Positions 1 through 7,853 of a stretch of 36,273 nucleotides of DNA are shown here, piece after piece. How positions within the stretch are numbered: the first letter of the stretch is position 1; each line of letters begins with the position of its first letter. The translations under genes were made by a program, and so were the position numbers. The notes beneath the pieces are model-generated. The model saw only the letters and a list, made by a program, of their open reading frames with translations, did no database searches and was not told the DNA's origin. This DNA is from Pullilachnospira_A gallistercoris (GTDB taxonomy: Bacteria; Bacillota; Clostridia; Lachnospirales; Lachnospiraceae). The stretch is from contig DVHM01000083.1 of the NCBI GenBank assembly GCA_018712125.1, positions 1 through 36,273 on the forward strand, read 5' to 3'.

Positions 1-463
1 CATCCTCCTCCACCATGTCCTCCGCCTCGATGCGATACCCTCGCTCCAGCAGAAATTTCCGCACCCGGGAAATCTCCGACTGGGGCTGCAGGATCAGTTC
101 TTTCGCCGACCTCGCTTTCTCCCAGCCATCCCCGAGAATATGTAAGATGGTGCCGCCGCCCATACCGGCAATCAGAATGGCGTCCGCCTCCCCCGGGTTC
201 AGGGCCTCCAGTCCGTCCGACAACCGGAGCGCAATCCGATCCCCGCATCCGTAGCGTTCCACATGCTCCCTGGCCCGCTCCAAAGGCCCCGGCCGCACAT
301 CCATGGCGATGGCGCGCTCCGCCCTTTTTGTCTGCACGAAACAGATGGCGAGAAAGCCGTGGTCACACCCCACATCCGCCAGCACGTTACAGGGGCTGAC
401 CAACTGTTCCAGCGCCCGCATCCGCCGGGACAGACGGGAGAATACCGCAGTGTCCGATGTCAT
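1..463 (-). CDS. trmK: tRNA (adenine-N1)-methyltransferase, TrmK family (C-terminus outside window)
   Basis: This gene reads leftward from an ATG at 463-461 and stays open to the window edge, giving 154 visible residues. The visible part has an N-terminal Rossmann methyltransferase fold: SAM-binding motif DVGCDHGF near residue 31, an acidic residue closing the next strand (AMDVRPGP), then AGMGGG and LQPQSE further on. These are signatures of the TrmK/COG2384 family, which methylates N1 of A22 in some bacterial tRNAs using S-adenosylmethionine. The start codon overlaps the rpoD stop as TGATG (one shared base), implying translational coupling at the end of the dnaG-rpoD cluster, a common arrangement in Firmicutes. 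Family assignment rests on motifs; tRNA substrate is inferred from the family. The missing C-terminal part, which normally carries a coiled-coil RNA-binding extension, cannot be checked. Confidence 0.88.
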   Translation of the reverse strand, partial: MTSDTAVFSRLSRRMRALEQLVSPCNVLADVGCDHGFLAICFVQTKRAERAIAMDVRPGPLERAREHVERYGCGDRIALRLSDGLEALNPGEADAILIAGMGGGTILHILGDGWEKARSAKELILQPQSEISRVRKFLLERGYRIEAEDMVEED

Positions 464-1605
464 CACTCCAGATAATCCTTCAGTTTACGGCTTCTGCTGG
501 GATGACGGAGTTTCCGCAGCGCCTTTGCTTCGATCTGGCGGATACGCTCTCTGGTCACGTTGAACTCCTTGCCCACTTCCTCCAGCGTCCGCGCCCTTCC
601 ATCCTCCAGGCCGAACCGGAGAATCAGCACTTTCTGTTCCCTCTCGGTCAGGGTGCTCAACACCTCGTCCAGCTGCTCCTTTAAGAGGGTAAAGGTGGCC
701 GCGTCCGCGGGAACCGGCACATTGTCGTCCTGGATGAAGTCTCCCAGATGGGAATCCTCCTCCTCGCCGATAGGCGTCTCCAGGGAAACGGGCTCCTGAG
801 AAATCTTTAAGATCTCCCGCACACGCTCCACAGGCATGTCCATCTCCTCCGCGATCTCCTCGGGGGTAGGTTCACGCCCCAGCTCCTGCAGCAGCTGTCT
901 GGAAACACGGATCAGCTTGTTGATGGTCTCCACCATGTGCACCGGAATACGGATCGTCCGGGCCTGGTCCGCGATGGCTCTGGTAATGGCCTGACGGATC
1001 CACCAGGTGGCGTAGGTGGAAAACTTGTATCCCTTGCGGTAATCGAATTTCTCCACCGCCTTGATCAGGCCCAGATTTCCCTCCTGGATCAGATCCAGGA
1101 AAAGCATCCCGCGGCCCACATAACGCTTGGCGATGCTGACCACAAGACGCAGGTTTGCCTCCGCCAGACGCTTCTTCGCCTCCTGATCGCCCTGCTCCAT
1201 CTTCTTCGCCAGCTCGATCTCCTCCTCCGCTGTCAGCAGAGGCACCTTTCCGATCTCCTTTAAATACATGCGCACCGGGTCGTCGATGCTGACGCCGTCG
1301 GGCACTGACAGATCGATCTTGTCCAGCTCGATCTCCTCCATGTCCTCATCCTCGGGAAGCAGCACATCATCGTCCGATTCCTGGAGCTTGAGCACATCGA
1401 TGTTGTTCTTTTCCAGGTAATCCAGGATCTTCTCGAACTGCTCCGCGTTCAGCTGCAGCTCCTTGAAATGGTCGCTGATCTCCTGGTACTCCAGCACATT
1501 CTTCTTGCTCTTTGCCAGGGTCAGCAGCTCTTTCAGCTTCTTCTCGAAGAGCGCGTTTCTCTCCTCCGGCGTCATTGTCTTGTTTTCTTCTTTCTTCTTA
1601 GCCAT
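463..1605 (-). CDS. rpoD: Primary RNA polymerase sigma factor RpoD (SigA)
   Basis: A 380-residue housekeeping sigma-70 factor, which directs RNA polymerase to -10/-35 promoters. The N-terminal 80 residues form a short region 1.1-like helical segment, followed by an acidic linker. Region 1.2 begins near DPVRMYLKEIG; regions 2.1-2.4 are seen as RYVGRGMLFLDLIQEGNLG and YKFSTYATWWIRQAI; region 3 follows with IRIPVHMVETINK; region 4.2 is the helix-turn-helix ending VTRERIRQIEAKALRKLRHP. Length agrees with Gram-positive SigA (about 370-390), without the large insertion of proteobacterial RpoD. The ATG has AGAGG 8 nt upstream. It lies 29 nt after dnaG and overlaps trmK by one base. The many TTGACA-17-TATAAT promoters in the window are what this factor would read. 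Confidence 0.98.
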   Translation of the reverse strand: MAKKKEENKTMTPEERNALFEKKLKELLTLAKSKKNVLEYQEISDHFKELQLNAEQFEKILDYLEKNNIDVLKLQESDDDVLLPEDEDMEEIELDKIDLSVPDGVSIDDPVRMYLKEIGKVPLLTAEEEIELAKKMEQGDQEAKKRLAEANLRLVVSIAKRYVGRGMLFLDLIQEGNLGLIKAVEKFDYRKGYKFSTYATWWIRQAITRAIADQARTIRIPVHMVETINKLIRVSRQLLQELGREPTPEEIAEEMDMPVERVREILKISQEPVSLETPIGEEEDSHLGDFIQDDNVPVPADAATFTLLKEQLDEVLSTLTEREQKVLILRFGLEDGRARTLEEVGKEFNVTRERIRQIEAKALRKLRHPSRSRKLKDYLE

Positions 1606-1634
1606 TCCTTTGTCCTCTCAAACGTATTTTGTCC

Positions 1635-3416
1635 CTAATCTATTGAAATATGCAATTTTTCCAGTTCCTGGAGAAGCCGCTTGTGCTCGATCATGCGCTT
1701 CAAACCCTCCATATCCGTCGGGTCCAGAGCCTTGCGCTCCTCCTCCAGACTTCCCTGCCGGATCCGCAGGATCGTCTCCTTCAACGCCTTCTCCATGTCC
1801 GCCGAAGATTCCATCTCGCCGGCGGAAGCGTTGCAGATCTGCGCCACCGTCCGCTGATCCTCCTCCGAGTCAAACATGGTAACGATGCGCCCTGGGTTGG
1901 GCTGTCCCTCCTCCTTCATCTGCCGGAAGAGTTCCTCCGCCACCTTCCGATACACGCCCTCGGTAAAATCGGAGGGCGACAGGTAGGCGCTGATCGTCCG
2001 AAAGAGCTTCGGCTGTTCCACCAGCCAGGTCAGAAGCAGACGCTGGGATTTTTCTCTCCCGTCCTCCCGCTTCTTCCGCTCGTTTTTCCCGGTCTTCAAA
2101 GGCTCCCTCCGGGCGCTGATGCCACCGGCCGTCCCCACCTTACGCACCATCTGGCGCAGATGGTCAAACCCCACCTGATAATGCGCGGCCACGGCTTCGA
2201 TATAATTGTCCCGCTCCAGCTCGTCGGGAAATTCCAGAATCATCCGGGCCGCCTCCCGGTAGAAGGCGGTCTTGCCCTCCGGGTCCCTCAGATCAAAATC
2301 TTTCTCCCGCATCCGCAGGGTGTACATGAAGCTGTTCTCCGCCCGGGCGATCCGCTCCTCGTAGGCCTCCGGCCCCAGCGCCTTGATGAACTCGTCCGGG
2401 TCCTTGTGGGGCGACATGTTGATGACCTTGCAGGTAATCCCCGCGTCCCGGAGGATCGGTATCGCCCGCAGCGCCGCCTTCTGCCCGGCCCCGTCACTGT
2501 CGTAGCTCAGGTAGACCTCCTTCGTGTACCTCCGCAGAATCCCGGCATGTCCCTCGGTAAGGGCCGTTCCCAGGGAGGCAACCGCATTGTCAAACCCTGC
2601 CTGGTGCAGGGCGATCACATCCATGTAACCCTCGCAGAGAATCATCTGGGGTCTTCTGGTCTTTCGGGCCAGATGAAGCCCGTACAGGGTCCGGCTCTTG
2701 TTGAACACCGGCGTCTCGGGAGAATTCAGATACTTCGGCTCCCCCTCCCCCATCACTCTGCCGCCAAAGGCGATAACCTTGCTGTTGGCGTCCATGATGG
2801 GAAACATCGCCCGGTTCCAGAACTTGTCGTAGCCGCCCCGGCGCTCATCGATGGTAACCAGTCCGCTGTCTTTTAAGATCCCGTCCTCATACCCCTTACT
2901 CCTGAGGTAGCGGTAGAGATCATCCCGGTACTTGTCCGAATAGCCGAGGCCGAACTTCTGCATGGTCTCCGGGGACAGTCCCCGGCCGGAAAAATAGCGG
3001 TACGCCGCCTTTCCCTTCTCACTGCGCAGAAGCATATAAAAATATCTGGCCGCCTCCCGGTTAATCTCCAGCAGACGCCCCCGCCGGTCAGCCTCCCTTC
3101 TGGCCTCGCCGCTCATCTGGCGCTCGGGAAGCTGCACGCCGGCCCGCTGGGCCAGCGCCTCCATGGCCTCGCCGAAGGTAAAATTCTCATACTCCATAAG
3201 GAAGGTAAACACATTGCCTCCGGCCCCGCAGCCGAAACAGTAGTACATCTGCTTGGAGGGCGTCACAGAAAAGGACGGGGTCTTTTCATTATGAAAGGGG
3301 CAGAGCCCGAAGTAGGAACTCCCCTTTTTCTGTAAATGCACATACTGGGAGATCACGTCCACAATATCGTTCCGCGACCGGACCTCCTCGATCAAATCAT
3401 CCGAATAATATGGCAC
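1635..3416 (-). CDS. dnaG: DNA primase DnaG
   Basis: A 593-residue bacterial primase, which makes the RNA primers for DNA replication and binds the DnaB helicase through its C-terminus. The N-terminal CHC2 zinc ribbon has C39, H42, C60 and C63. The catalytic core follows, with a TOPRIM domain whose glutamate is E262 (LCEGYMDV) and metal-binding aspartates D306 and D308 (YDSDGAG). The C-terminal 130 residues, after a basic linker near residue 445, form a helical helicase-binding region. Length is normal for the family (580-620). The start codon is GTG at 3416-3414, preceded by AGGTGG with 4 nt spacing, and no better in-frame ATG exists upstream. It is 30 nt after the dGTPase-like gene and 29 nt before rpoD. 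Confidence 0.97.
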   Translation of the reverse strand: MPYYSDDLIEEVRSRNDIVDVISQYVHLQKKGSSYFGLCPFHNEKTPSFSVTPSKQMYYCFGCGAGGNVFTFLMEYENFTFGEAMEALAQRAGVQLPERQMSGEARREADRRGRLLEINREAARYFYMLLRSEKGKAAYRYFSGRGLSPETMQKFGLGYSDKYRDDLYRYLRSKGYEDGILKDSGLVTIDERRGGYDKFWNRAMFPIMDANSKVIAFGGRVMGEGEPKYLNSPETPVFNKSRTLYGLHLARKTRRPQMILCEGYMDVIALHQAGFDNAVASLGTALTEGHAGILRRYTKEVYLSYDSDGAGQKAALRAIPILRDAGITCKVINMSPHKDPDEFIKALGPEAYEERIARAENSFMYTLRMREKDFDLRDPEGKTAFYREAARMILEFPDELERDNYIEAVAAHYQVGFDHLRQMVRKVGTAGGISARREPLKTGKNERKKREDGREKSQRLLLTWLVEQPKLFRTISAYLSPSDFTEGVYRKVAEELFRQMKEEGQPNPGRIVTMFDSEEDQRTVAQICNASAGEMESSADMEKALKETILRIRQGSLEEERKALDPTDMEGLKRMIEHKRLLQELEKLHISID

Positions 3417-3446
3417 TTTCCCACCTGCTTTCTCTCCTCCGGCGCA

Positions 3447-4460
3447 TCAGTATCCGTCCACCTGCCAGGCCAGAGGCATAAAATACTCGTTAAATTTTGT
3501 CACGGCATACTGATCGGTCATGCCGGCTATGTAGTCACAGACCACACGGTCCTTTGCCTCCCCCTCATCGATCATCCGCAGATACTTCTCGGGCACGGCC
3601 TCCAGATGTTTCATATAATACTCGAAGAGCTGGGTCAGCATGCGTTCCGCCTTCTCCTCCTCGGCCTTTGCCACCGGATTGCGGTAAACGTTCTGAAACA
3701 TGAAACTGCGCAGTCCCTGCATGGCCTTCTCCACCCGGGGCGACATGTGAATGTCGGGCCGGTTCATGCTGTTGGTAATCACATCGTGGATCAGCGTATC
3801 CAGCCGCTCCCTGGTGCTGTGTCCCAGAATATCACGAAACTCCCTCGGAATGTCATCCTCGGAGAGAATCTGTCCCCGGATGGCATCGTCAATATCGTGG
3901 TTCACGTAGGCGATCTTGTCCGAGAGTCGCACAATCTGTCCCTCCGGGGTGGAGGGCATCGTACAGGTCTGATGATTGCGAATACCGTCCCGGACCTCCC
4001 AGGTAAGATTCAGACCCTCTCCGTCCTTCTCCAGACGTTCCACAATGCGGACGCTCTGCTCGCTGTGAATAAATCCGCCCTCGCACAGGCCGTTTAAAAT
4101 CCGCTCTCCCGCATGGCCGAAGGGCGTATGCCCCAGATCATGCCCCAGTGCGATGGCCTCCACCAGATCCTCGTTGAGCCGCAAAGCCTTGCCGATGGTC
4201 CTGGCGTTCTGGGATACCTCCAGCGTGTGGGACAACCGCGTGCGGTAATGATCCCCCTTCGGGGTAAGAAATACCTGGGTCTTATTCTTCAGCCGCCGGA
4301 AGGACTTACAGTGAAGAATCCGGTCCCGGTCCCTCTGAAACAGCGGGCGGATGTCACACTGGGGTTCCGGCCTCTGGCGCCCCCTGGAATTCTCATTCAG
4401 GGTCGCGTAGGGGCTCAGCGTCTGCCGCTCCATCTCCTCGATGGTTTCTCTAATGGTCAT
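3447..4460 (-). CDS. dgt: Deoxyguanosinetriphosphate triphosphohydrolase-like protein (HD domain)
   Basis: A 337-residue HD-superfamily hydrolase of the dGTPase type, expected to split dNTPs into deoxynucleoside and triphosphate. Seen in the sequence: a basic N-terminal segment with CKSFRRLKNKTQVF, then metal-ligand histidines H78 (RTRLSHTLEV), H107-D108 (LGHDLGHTPFGH) and a later aspartate in LSDKIAYVNHDIDD. The frame stays open for 63 more codons upstream, but the ATG at 4460 has GAAGGAG at 7 nt and the family's usual MxxRExxE start, so the longer version is rejected. Genes of this type precede dnaG in many clostridia, consistent with a shared DNA-replication operon. The 222 bp upstream (4461-4682) hold no gene; a TATATT box near 4528 lacks a convincing -35, so the promoter is unresolved. 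Confidence 0.92.
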   Translation of the reverse strand: MTIRETIEEMERQTLSPYATLNENSRGRQRPEPQCDIRPLFQRDRDRILHCKSFRRLKNKTQVFLTPKGDHYRTRLSHTLEVSQNARTIGKALRLNEDLVEAIALGHDLGHTPFGHAGERILNGLCEGGFIHSEQSVRIVERLEKDGEGLNLTWEVRDGIRNHQTCTMPSTPEGQIVRLSDKIAYVNHDIDDAIRGQILSEDDIPREFRDILGHSTRERLDTLIHDVITNSMNRPDIHMSPRVEKAMQGLRSFMFQNVYRNPVAKAEEEKAERMLTQLFEYYMKHLEAVPEKYLRMIDEGEAKDRVVCDYIAGMTDQYAVTKFNEYFMPLAWQVDGY

Positions 4461-4682
4461 ATCACGACTCCTTCTTCCCGGCATCGGCCGCAGCTCGATG
4501 CCTGCGCCAAAACAATACTCCCTACTAATATATTCCGGGCTTTTTCCCGTTTTCCTTTTTTTTCGAAAATTTGCAGAAAATTTCCTGTGAACCAAAAAGA
4601 GACTGCGCTCTCTCCACGCAATCTCTTTTTTCCGCTTTTTCCCGCGCATCCTCCGGCTGCGCCGGCCCGGCAGCCGCCTCCG

Positions 4683-5015
4683 CTACCAGAAGCAGCGATA
4701 CAGCCATTCGTACTCCAGCATCATATTTACAAAGGCCATCCCCATGGAGAACGTTACCATAAGAATCATCACAAACAGCGCACCCTTGTCATAGACCAGC
4801 TTCCGCTGCTTCTGGGTCTGGGAAATCAGAAGTTCCACGCCCAGGCAGATCAGAATCAGCGGCCAGAGCTGGAGGATGAACCGATAGGAGACATCTCTCA
4901 CAAACATGTGCACCAGGAACAGCACCCCGAACACCACCAGCATCAGACCCGCCGTGACGGTCCCCACCCGGTGCACCCGCACCGGTTCTCTCTTCTGACG
5001 TGCATCCATCTCCAT
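4683..5015 (-). CDS. Small membrane protein of an ECF sigma operon
   Basis: A 110-residue protein with a short basic cytosolic N-terminus and three hydrophobic segments, at about residues 17-36 (GTVTAGLMLVVFGVLFLVHM), 44-63 (RFILQLWPLILICLGVELLI) and 79-99. The second and third segments and their spacing resemble the LiaI/LiaF-type or DUF5668 membrane region found beside cell-envelope stress regulators, but similarity is too weak for a firm family call. Its ATG overlaps the stop of the upstream gene as TAATG, and GGAGGA lies 6 nt before it. It is the last gene of the sigma/anti-sigma operon, so a role in envelope stress response or anchoring of the complex is an inference. Molecular function is unknown. 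Confidence 0.8.
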   Translation of the reverse strand: MEMDARQKREPVRVHRVGTVTAGLMLVVFGVLFLVHMFVRDVSYRFILQLWPLILICLGVELLISQTQKQRKLVYDKGALFVMILMVTFSMGMAFVNMMLEYEWLYRCFW

Positions 5016-5698
5016 TACGCATCCTCCTCTCCGTCATATCCGTTTTCCGCCGTATCACTCTCTGCGGCGCCGCCTTCTGCCGTGCCGCAATCCGACGCGC
5101 TGCTCTCTTTTCCGGTTTTCTCCGCGGTTCCACTCTCACGGGACCAAGATCTGTCATCCGCGTAATCGGCCGTCTCCTCCGCGCCCATGCGGGTCAGTTC
5201 CTGGCGTTTTCCCGAGATCAGCTTCACGCCCAGAACGATAATCACAACAGCCACCGCCACCTGGGGCAGACGGTCCGTAATCAGATAGACCTCGTAGGGG
5301 ATAATCTCAAAGACATCCTCCAGGAAGTAGATCACATTCCGGTACAGAAGAATCACACCGAAGATAATCAGCAGGATCGCAATCCATTTTCTGGATTTCT
5401 CCGAGAAATTCGGCCCCTTGAAATCCTGCGGGATGTGATACAGGTACACATCCTCCGTCTGCTGCAGTTCCGCGTCGCTCATGGACGCCATGTTTCTCGC
5501 GTGGAAGAAACTGTAAAACCAGGCTACAATCGCCACAAACACCATGATATCCGATCCCAGCCAGGCCGCGAGAGCCCACAGGCCGAAAAAGGCCACCATC
5601 AGACTCAGCCCCATCTTCATAAATCCCATATACATCTCCGCGCATCCCGGGATAAAGGAAAACACGAACGTCCAAAAACCATTTTTTCTCTTTCTCAT
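5015..5698 (-). CDS. Multi-pass membrane protein with acidic tail
   Basis: A protein of 227 residues (228 if the adjacent GTG at 5701 is used). The ATG at 5698 has AGGAGG at 8 nt and the GTG has it at 5 nt, so the start is ambiguous by one codon. The first 60 residues hold two hydrophobic helices with FIPGCAEMYMGFMKMG between them, a pattern like TM2-domain proteins (PG..yyG). A cytosolic linker then leads to two more helices (KWIAILLIIFGVILLYRN and VAVAVVIIVLGVKLI) and a C-terminal tail of about 50 residues rich in Glu, Ser, Gly and Ala. It lies between the anti-sigma-like gene (27 nt upstream) and the 110-residue membrane gene (overlapping stop/start). Function is unknown; an envelope role is inferred from the operon. 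Confidence 0.82.
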   Translation of the reverse strand: MRKRKNGFWTFVFSFIPGCAEMYMGFMKMGLSLMVAFFGLWALAAWLGSDIMVFVAIVAWFYSFFHARNMASMSDAELQQTEDVYLYHIPQDFKGPNFSEKSRKWIAILLIIFGVILLYRNVIYFLEDVFEIIPYEVYLITDRLPQVAVAVVIIVLGVKLISGKRQELTRMGAEETADYADDRSWSRESGTAEKTGKESSASDCGTAEGGAAESDTAENGYDGEEDA

Positions 5699-5725
5699 CA
5701 CATATTCCTCCTCTTACTGGATCCT

Positions 5726-6349
5726 CTATTCCTTCTCATCTCCACCTAATGTGGAAAACCATGCTATTGCTTTTTCCGAGAGCTGTCCGATCAAATCGCC
5801 GTCCTCTCTGGCCTCACTCTTTCGGATATAATCCTCTCTCCTCTGAGCCTTCTCTTCCTCCCAGTCGCTCTTATTCTCCTGATAGCGCTCCTGTCTGGCC
5901 TCGCTCTTCTCCACGGCCCGCTCCTGGGGACTGGAAAACAGCCTTCCCAGCCTTCCGCTGTCCTCCGCGATCTCCTGCCCGGTTGTCGTCTCAGGCGCCT
6001 GCCCCAGCTCCGACACCACCGGCAATGTCAAAAGCAGCGCGATGGATGCCGCCGCGGAAGCCATAACCCGGATGGAATACCGGCGCAATTCTCTCTTTTT
6101 CGCTGCGAACGAAAGCACCCTGGCAGGAACTGCCCGCGGAGGTTTCTCCTCCGGCGTCAGCGCGTGTTCCGAAGGTTCATCCACCTTCCCGCCGTTCTCC
6201 TTTCTCTCCTCCTCGGAGACGGCTGCCAGAATTCGCTCCTCCATATACTCCGGAGCACGCACATACTCTCCGGGAGTCTGCTCAATCCCGTCGATCAGGG
6301 CCATCAGCTCTTCGTCACTCAGGTAAGGTATTTCCCGATCTCTATCCAT
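5726..6349 (-). CDS. Anti-sigma factor-like single-pass membrane protein
   Basis: A 207-residue protein with a cytosolic N-terminal half of about 90 residues, one transmembrane helix at roughly 93-113 (IRVMASAAASIALLLTLPVV) and an extracytoplasmic, highly charged C-terminal region with many Glu, Arg and Lys. This topology, and an 8-nt overlap with the ECF sigma gene just upstream, are typical of an anti-sigma factor that holds its sigma at the membrane until a signal arrives. The N-terminal segment (SDEELMALIDGIEQTP) fits a sigma-binding helix, but the HxxxCxxC zinc motif of ZAS anti-sigmas is absent. The assignment therefore rests on context and topology, not on a recognised domain. The charged external part could be the signal-sensing or cleavage region. 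Confidence 0.72.
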   Translation of the reverse strand: MDRDREIPYLSDEELMALIDGIEQTPGEYVRAPEYMEERILAAVSEEERKENGGKVDEPSEHALTPEEKPPRAVPARVLSFAAKKRELRRYSIRVMASAAASIALLLTLPVVSELGQAPETTTGQEIAEDSGRLGRLFSSPQERAVEKSEARQERYQENKSDWEEEKAQRREDYIRKSEAREDGDLIGQLSEKAIAWFSTLGGDEKE

Positions 6350-6881
6350 ATTCCGCCCGCTCCTTTCCGTACATTTTTTTCAGCATATCCCTCGCCCGGT
6401 AAATCTGGGTCTGGATCGTCTTCTTGTTTCTGTTCTCCAAAGCCGCGATCTCCTCCGCGCTCTTCCCCTCGTAATAGTAAGCCAGGGCCACCGCGTCGTA
6501 GGGAGGCTTCAGGCTTTTGCACTTCTCCTCCAGATCTTCCATCACTTCCCGGTTCAAATACATCCCCAGGGGTTCCTCCTCCGTCGTCATGGGAGGCATC
6601 TCCTCTTCACTGGTGGGGATCATTCTCCTGGCCGCCTGCCTGCGGTAGTCAATGCAGAGATTGGAGGCGATCCGGCAGATCCAGGCCTTCTCGTTCCTCC
6701 CGTCAAAGGAGTCCAGATGCTCGTAGACCGAGAGGAATGTCTCCTGTGTCAGATCCTCCGCGGTAAAATAATCGCCGCTCATCTTCAGGCAGATGGAAAA
6801 AATCAGATTTTTATATTCCGTCATCAGCTTCTGCAGCCTGTCACTCTTATCGATTTTTTCCACCTCCTCTCCCGAAAACAT
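6342..6881 (-). CDS. ECF-type RNA polymerase sigma factor
   Basis: A 179-residue group IV (ECF) sigma-70 factor containing only regions 2 and 4. Region 2 spans about residues 20-85 (LTQETFLSVYEHLDSF, then KAWICRIASNLCIDYRRQ), and region 4 lies near 125-172 with helix-turn-helix KSAEEIAALENRNKKTIQTQ. The linker between them is acidic and proline-rich. The ATG has AGAGG at 5 nt. It heads a four-gene minus-strand operon with an anti-sigma-like gene and two membrane proteins. ECF factors usually activate their own operon, but I could not find a confident ECF promoter in the 55 bp between its start and the upstream terminator; the motif is lineage-specific and would need comparison with relatives. 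Confidence 0.92.
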   Translation of the reverse strand: MFSGEEVEKIDKSDRLQKLMTEYKNLIFSICLKMSGDYFTAEDLTQETFLSVYEHLDSFDGRNEKAWICRIASNLCIDYRRQAARRMIPTSEEEMPPMTTEEEPLGMYLNREVMEDLEEKCKSLKPPYDAVALAYYYEGKSAEEIAALENRNKKTIQTQIYRARDMLKKMYGKERAEYG

Positions 6882-6935
6882 CGCTTCCTCTTGTTCTTAC
6901 ATCTATTAAAACGAAGCTCCCACAGAAAAATCTTC

Positions 6936-6974
6936 AAAAAAACGAAAAAAATCACAGGATTTTTCGTCCTGTGA
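6936..6974 (-). terminator. Rho-independent terminator after the HD nucleotidase gene
   Basis: A perfect 8-bp stem (6967-6974 with 6952-6959, TCACAGGA/TCCTGTGA) closes a 7-nt loop. On the minus strand it is followed by a run of T with one CG interruption. It lies 57 bp after the 180-residue HD gene and separates it from the ECF sigma operon. Confidence 0.88.
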
Positions 6975-7031
6975 CCAGATATTTTCCGCCGTGCCCGCAG
7001 CAGGCCCTCTCTCCGCTGCCAAAGGCACCGA

Positions 7032-7574
7032 TTACTGCAGCTTTAAAAGCCGATAGAACCACTTCAGATACTCTTCCTCCACATCGTCAAAGTCCTTCGT
7101 GACAAAAACCGGTTTGGAAAGCAGTGTCTGATCCTTTACCTCAAGCTCCTCATTCATATAATAGCGAAATTCATGGAAGAGCATGGCGTCGTCCACCAGG
7201 GACACCTGTTCCCTCTCCTCCGGTGTAAGATCCCCGCCCAGAAACTTCCGATAAATCATATTCTGCAGTTTCTCCTCCACAGCGAGGTAGTCGGGAAAAC
7301 TGCTCTTTAAAGGCCGCACGAGGTCGCTCATGTAAGCCTCACTCCCGTCATGGAGAAGGCAGGCCAGGGCCACCCGGTTACTGTACCCTCTCTCCACCGC
7401 CTCCAGCGCGCAGCAGACACAGTGCTGGGCCACGGAGTAGAACTTGCTGAAGTGCCCTCCGGCCCTGGTAATCATCGTCAGAGCATGAGCGATATCGTTG
7501 ATATCAACCTCGTCCTCCTGGGGATTGAGCACATCAAAATGTTTCTTTGTATAAGTCGTAATATAATTTCTCAT
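7032..7574 (-). CDS. HD-domain nucleotidase/phosphohydrolase, YfbR-like
   Basis: A 180-residue HD-superfamily hydrolase. The metal and catalytic pattern is visible: H51 (SVAQH), H75-D76 with E79 (LLHDGSEAYMSDLVRPLK) and D128/D129 (LVDDAML). The HD-x-x-E arrangement followed by a D-L-x-x-P-x-K stretch closely resembles the 5'-deoxynucleotidase YfbR (COG1896), which removes phosphate from deoxynucleoside monophosphates, so a role in nucleotide-pool cleaning is likely. Substrate is inferred. The ATG has AAGGGG at 6 nt, and that ribosome site begins right where the T-run of the tRNA-Leu(AAG) terminator ends. No separate promoter is visible, so expression may depend on read-through from the tRNA promoter (see findings). 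Confidence 0.88.
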   Translation of the reverse strand: MRNYITTYTKKHFDVLNPQEDEVDINDIAHALTMITRAGGHFSKFYSVAQHCVCCALEAVERGYSNRVALACLLHDGSEAYMSDLVRPLKSSFPDYLAVEEKLQNMIYRKFLGGDLTPEEREQVSLVDDAMLFHEFRYYMNEELEVKDQTLLSKPVFVTKDFDDVEEEYLKWFYRLLKLQ

Positions 7575-7587
7575 CGTCTTCCCCTTA

Positions 7588-7616
7588 CAAAAAAATAAGA
7601 AACCTGACGGTTTCTT
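7588..7616 (-). terminator. Terminator of tRNA-Leu(AAG), in front of the HD gene
   Basis: On the minus strand, an 8-bp perfect stem (7609-7616 with 7597-7604, AAGAAACC/GGTTTCTT) with a 4-nt loop is followed by ATTTTTTT. It sits 46 nt after the tRNA 3' end and ends about 14 nt before the HD-gene start codon, so it can act as an intergenic attenuator. Confidence 0.85.
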
Positions 7617-7662
7617 CCTGAACTATGCCGCAACATAAACCTTGCTTTCTCTAAAAGTAAAA

Positions 7663-7746
7663 TGCGGAAGATGGGACTTGAACCCACACGACATTGCTGC
7701 CACAAGATCCTTAGTCTTGCTCGTCTGCCAGTTCCGACACTTCCGC
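7663..7746 (-). tRNA. tRNA-Leu, anticodon AAG
   Basis: An 84-nt class II tRNA. Acceptor stem GCGGAAG/CTTCCGC, D stem TCG/CGA (a U10-A25 pair in place of the usual G-C), anticodon stem CAAGA/TCTTG with loop CTAAGGA (anticodon AAG at positions 34-36, G37), a long variable arm, and T-arm GTGGG-TTCAAGT-CCCAT. Discriminator base is A and CCA is not encoded. The arms pair fully, so it should be functional. It would read CUU directly, or CUU/CUC/CUA if A34 is deaminated to inosine. Its 34-nt segment from the variable arm through the T-arm is identical to that of the neighbouring tRNA-Leu(CAG). Confidence 0.95.
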
Positions 7747-7780
7747 ATTTCTTATGATGTCATCTATCGACGACTTTTAA

Positions 7781-7809
7781 ATGATACCAAAACCCATGTT
7801 TTTTGTCAA
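7781..7809 (-). promoter_or_regulatory. Sigma-A promoter of tRNA-Leu(AAG)
   Basis: TTGACA at 7804-7809 and TATCAT at 7781-7786 on the minus strand, with 17 bp between them. Transcription would start near 7774, about 28 nt before the mature tRNA 5' end. Confidence 0.85.
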
Positions 7810-7853
7810 TCATTTCGTGAAAAAAATAATTTTAATTTTTTTTCATTTTTTTG

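Noticed and set aside
4461..4649. A 63-residue N-terminal extension of the dGTPase-like protein.
   Set aside because: The basic, low-quality extension is not typical of the family, and the ATG at 4460 has GAAGGAG at ideal distance.
4654..4676. A 7-bp GC-rich hairpin after the 110-residue membrane protein gene, as a terminator.
   Set aside because: There is no T-run after the stem on the minus strand, so intrinsic termination is not supported.
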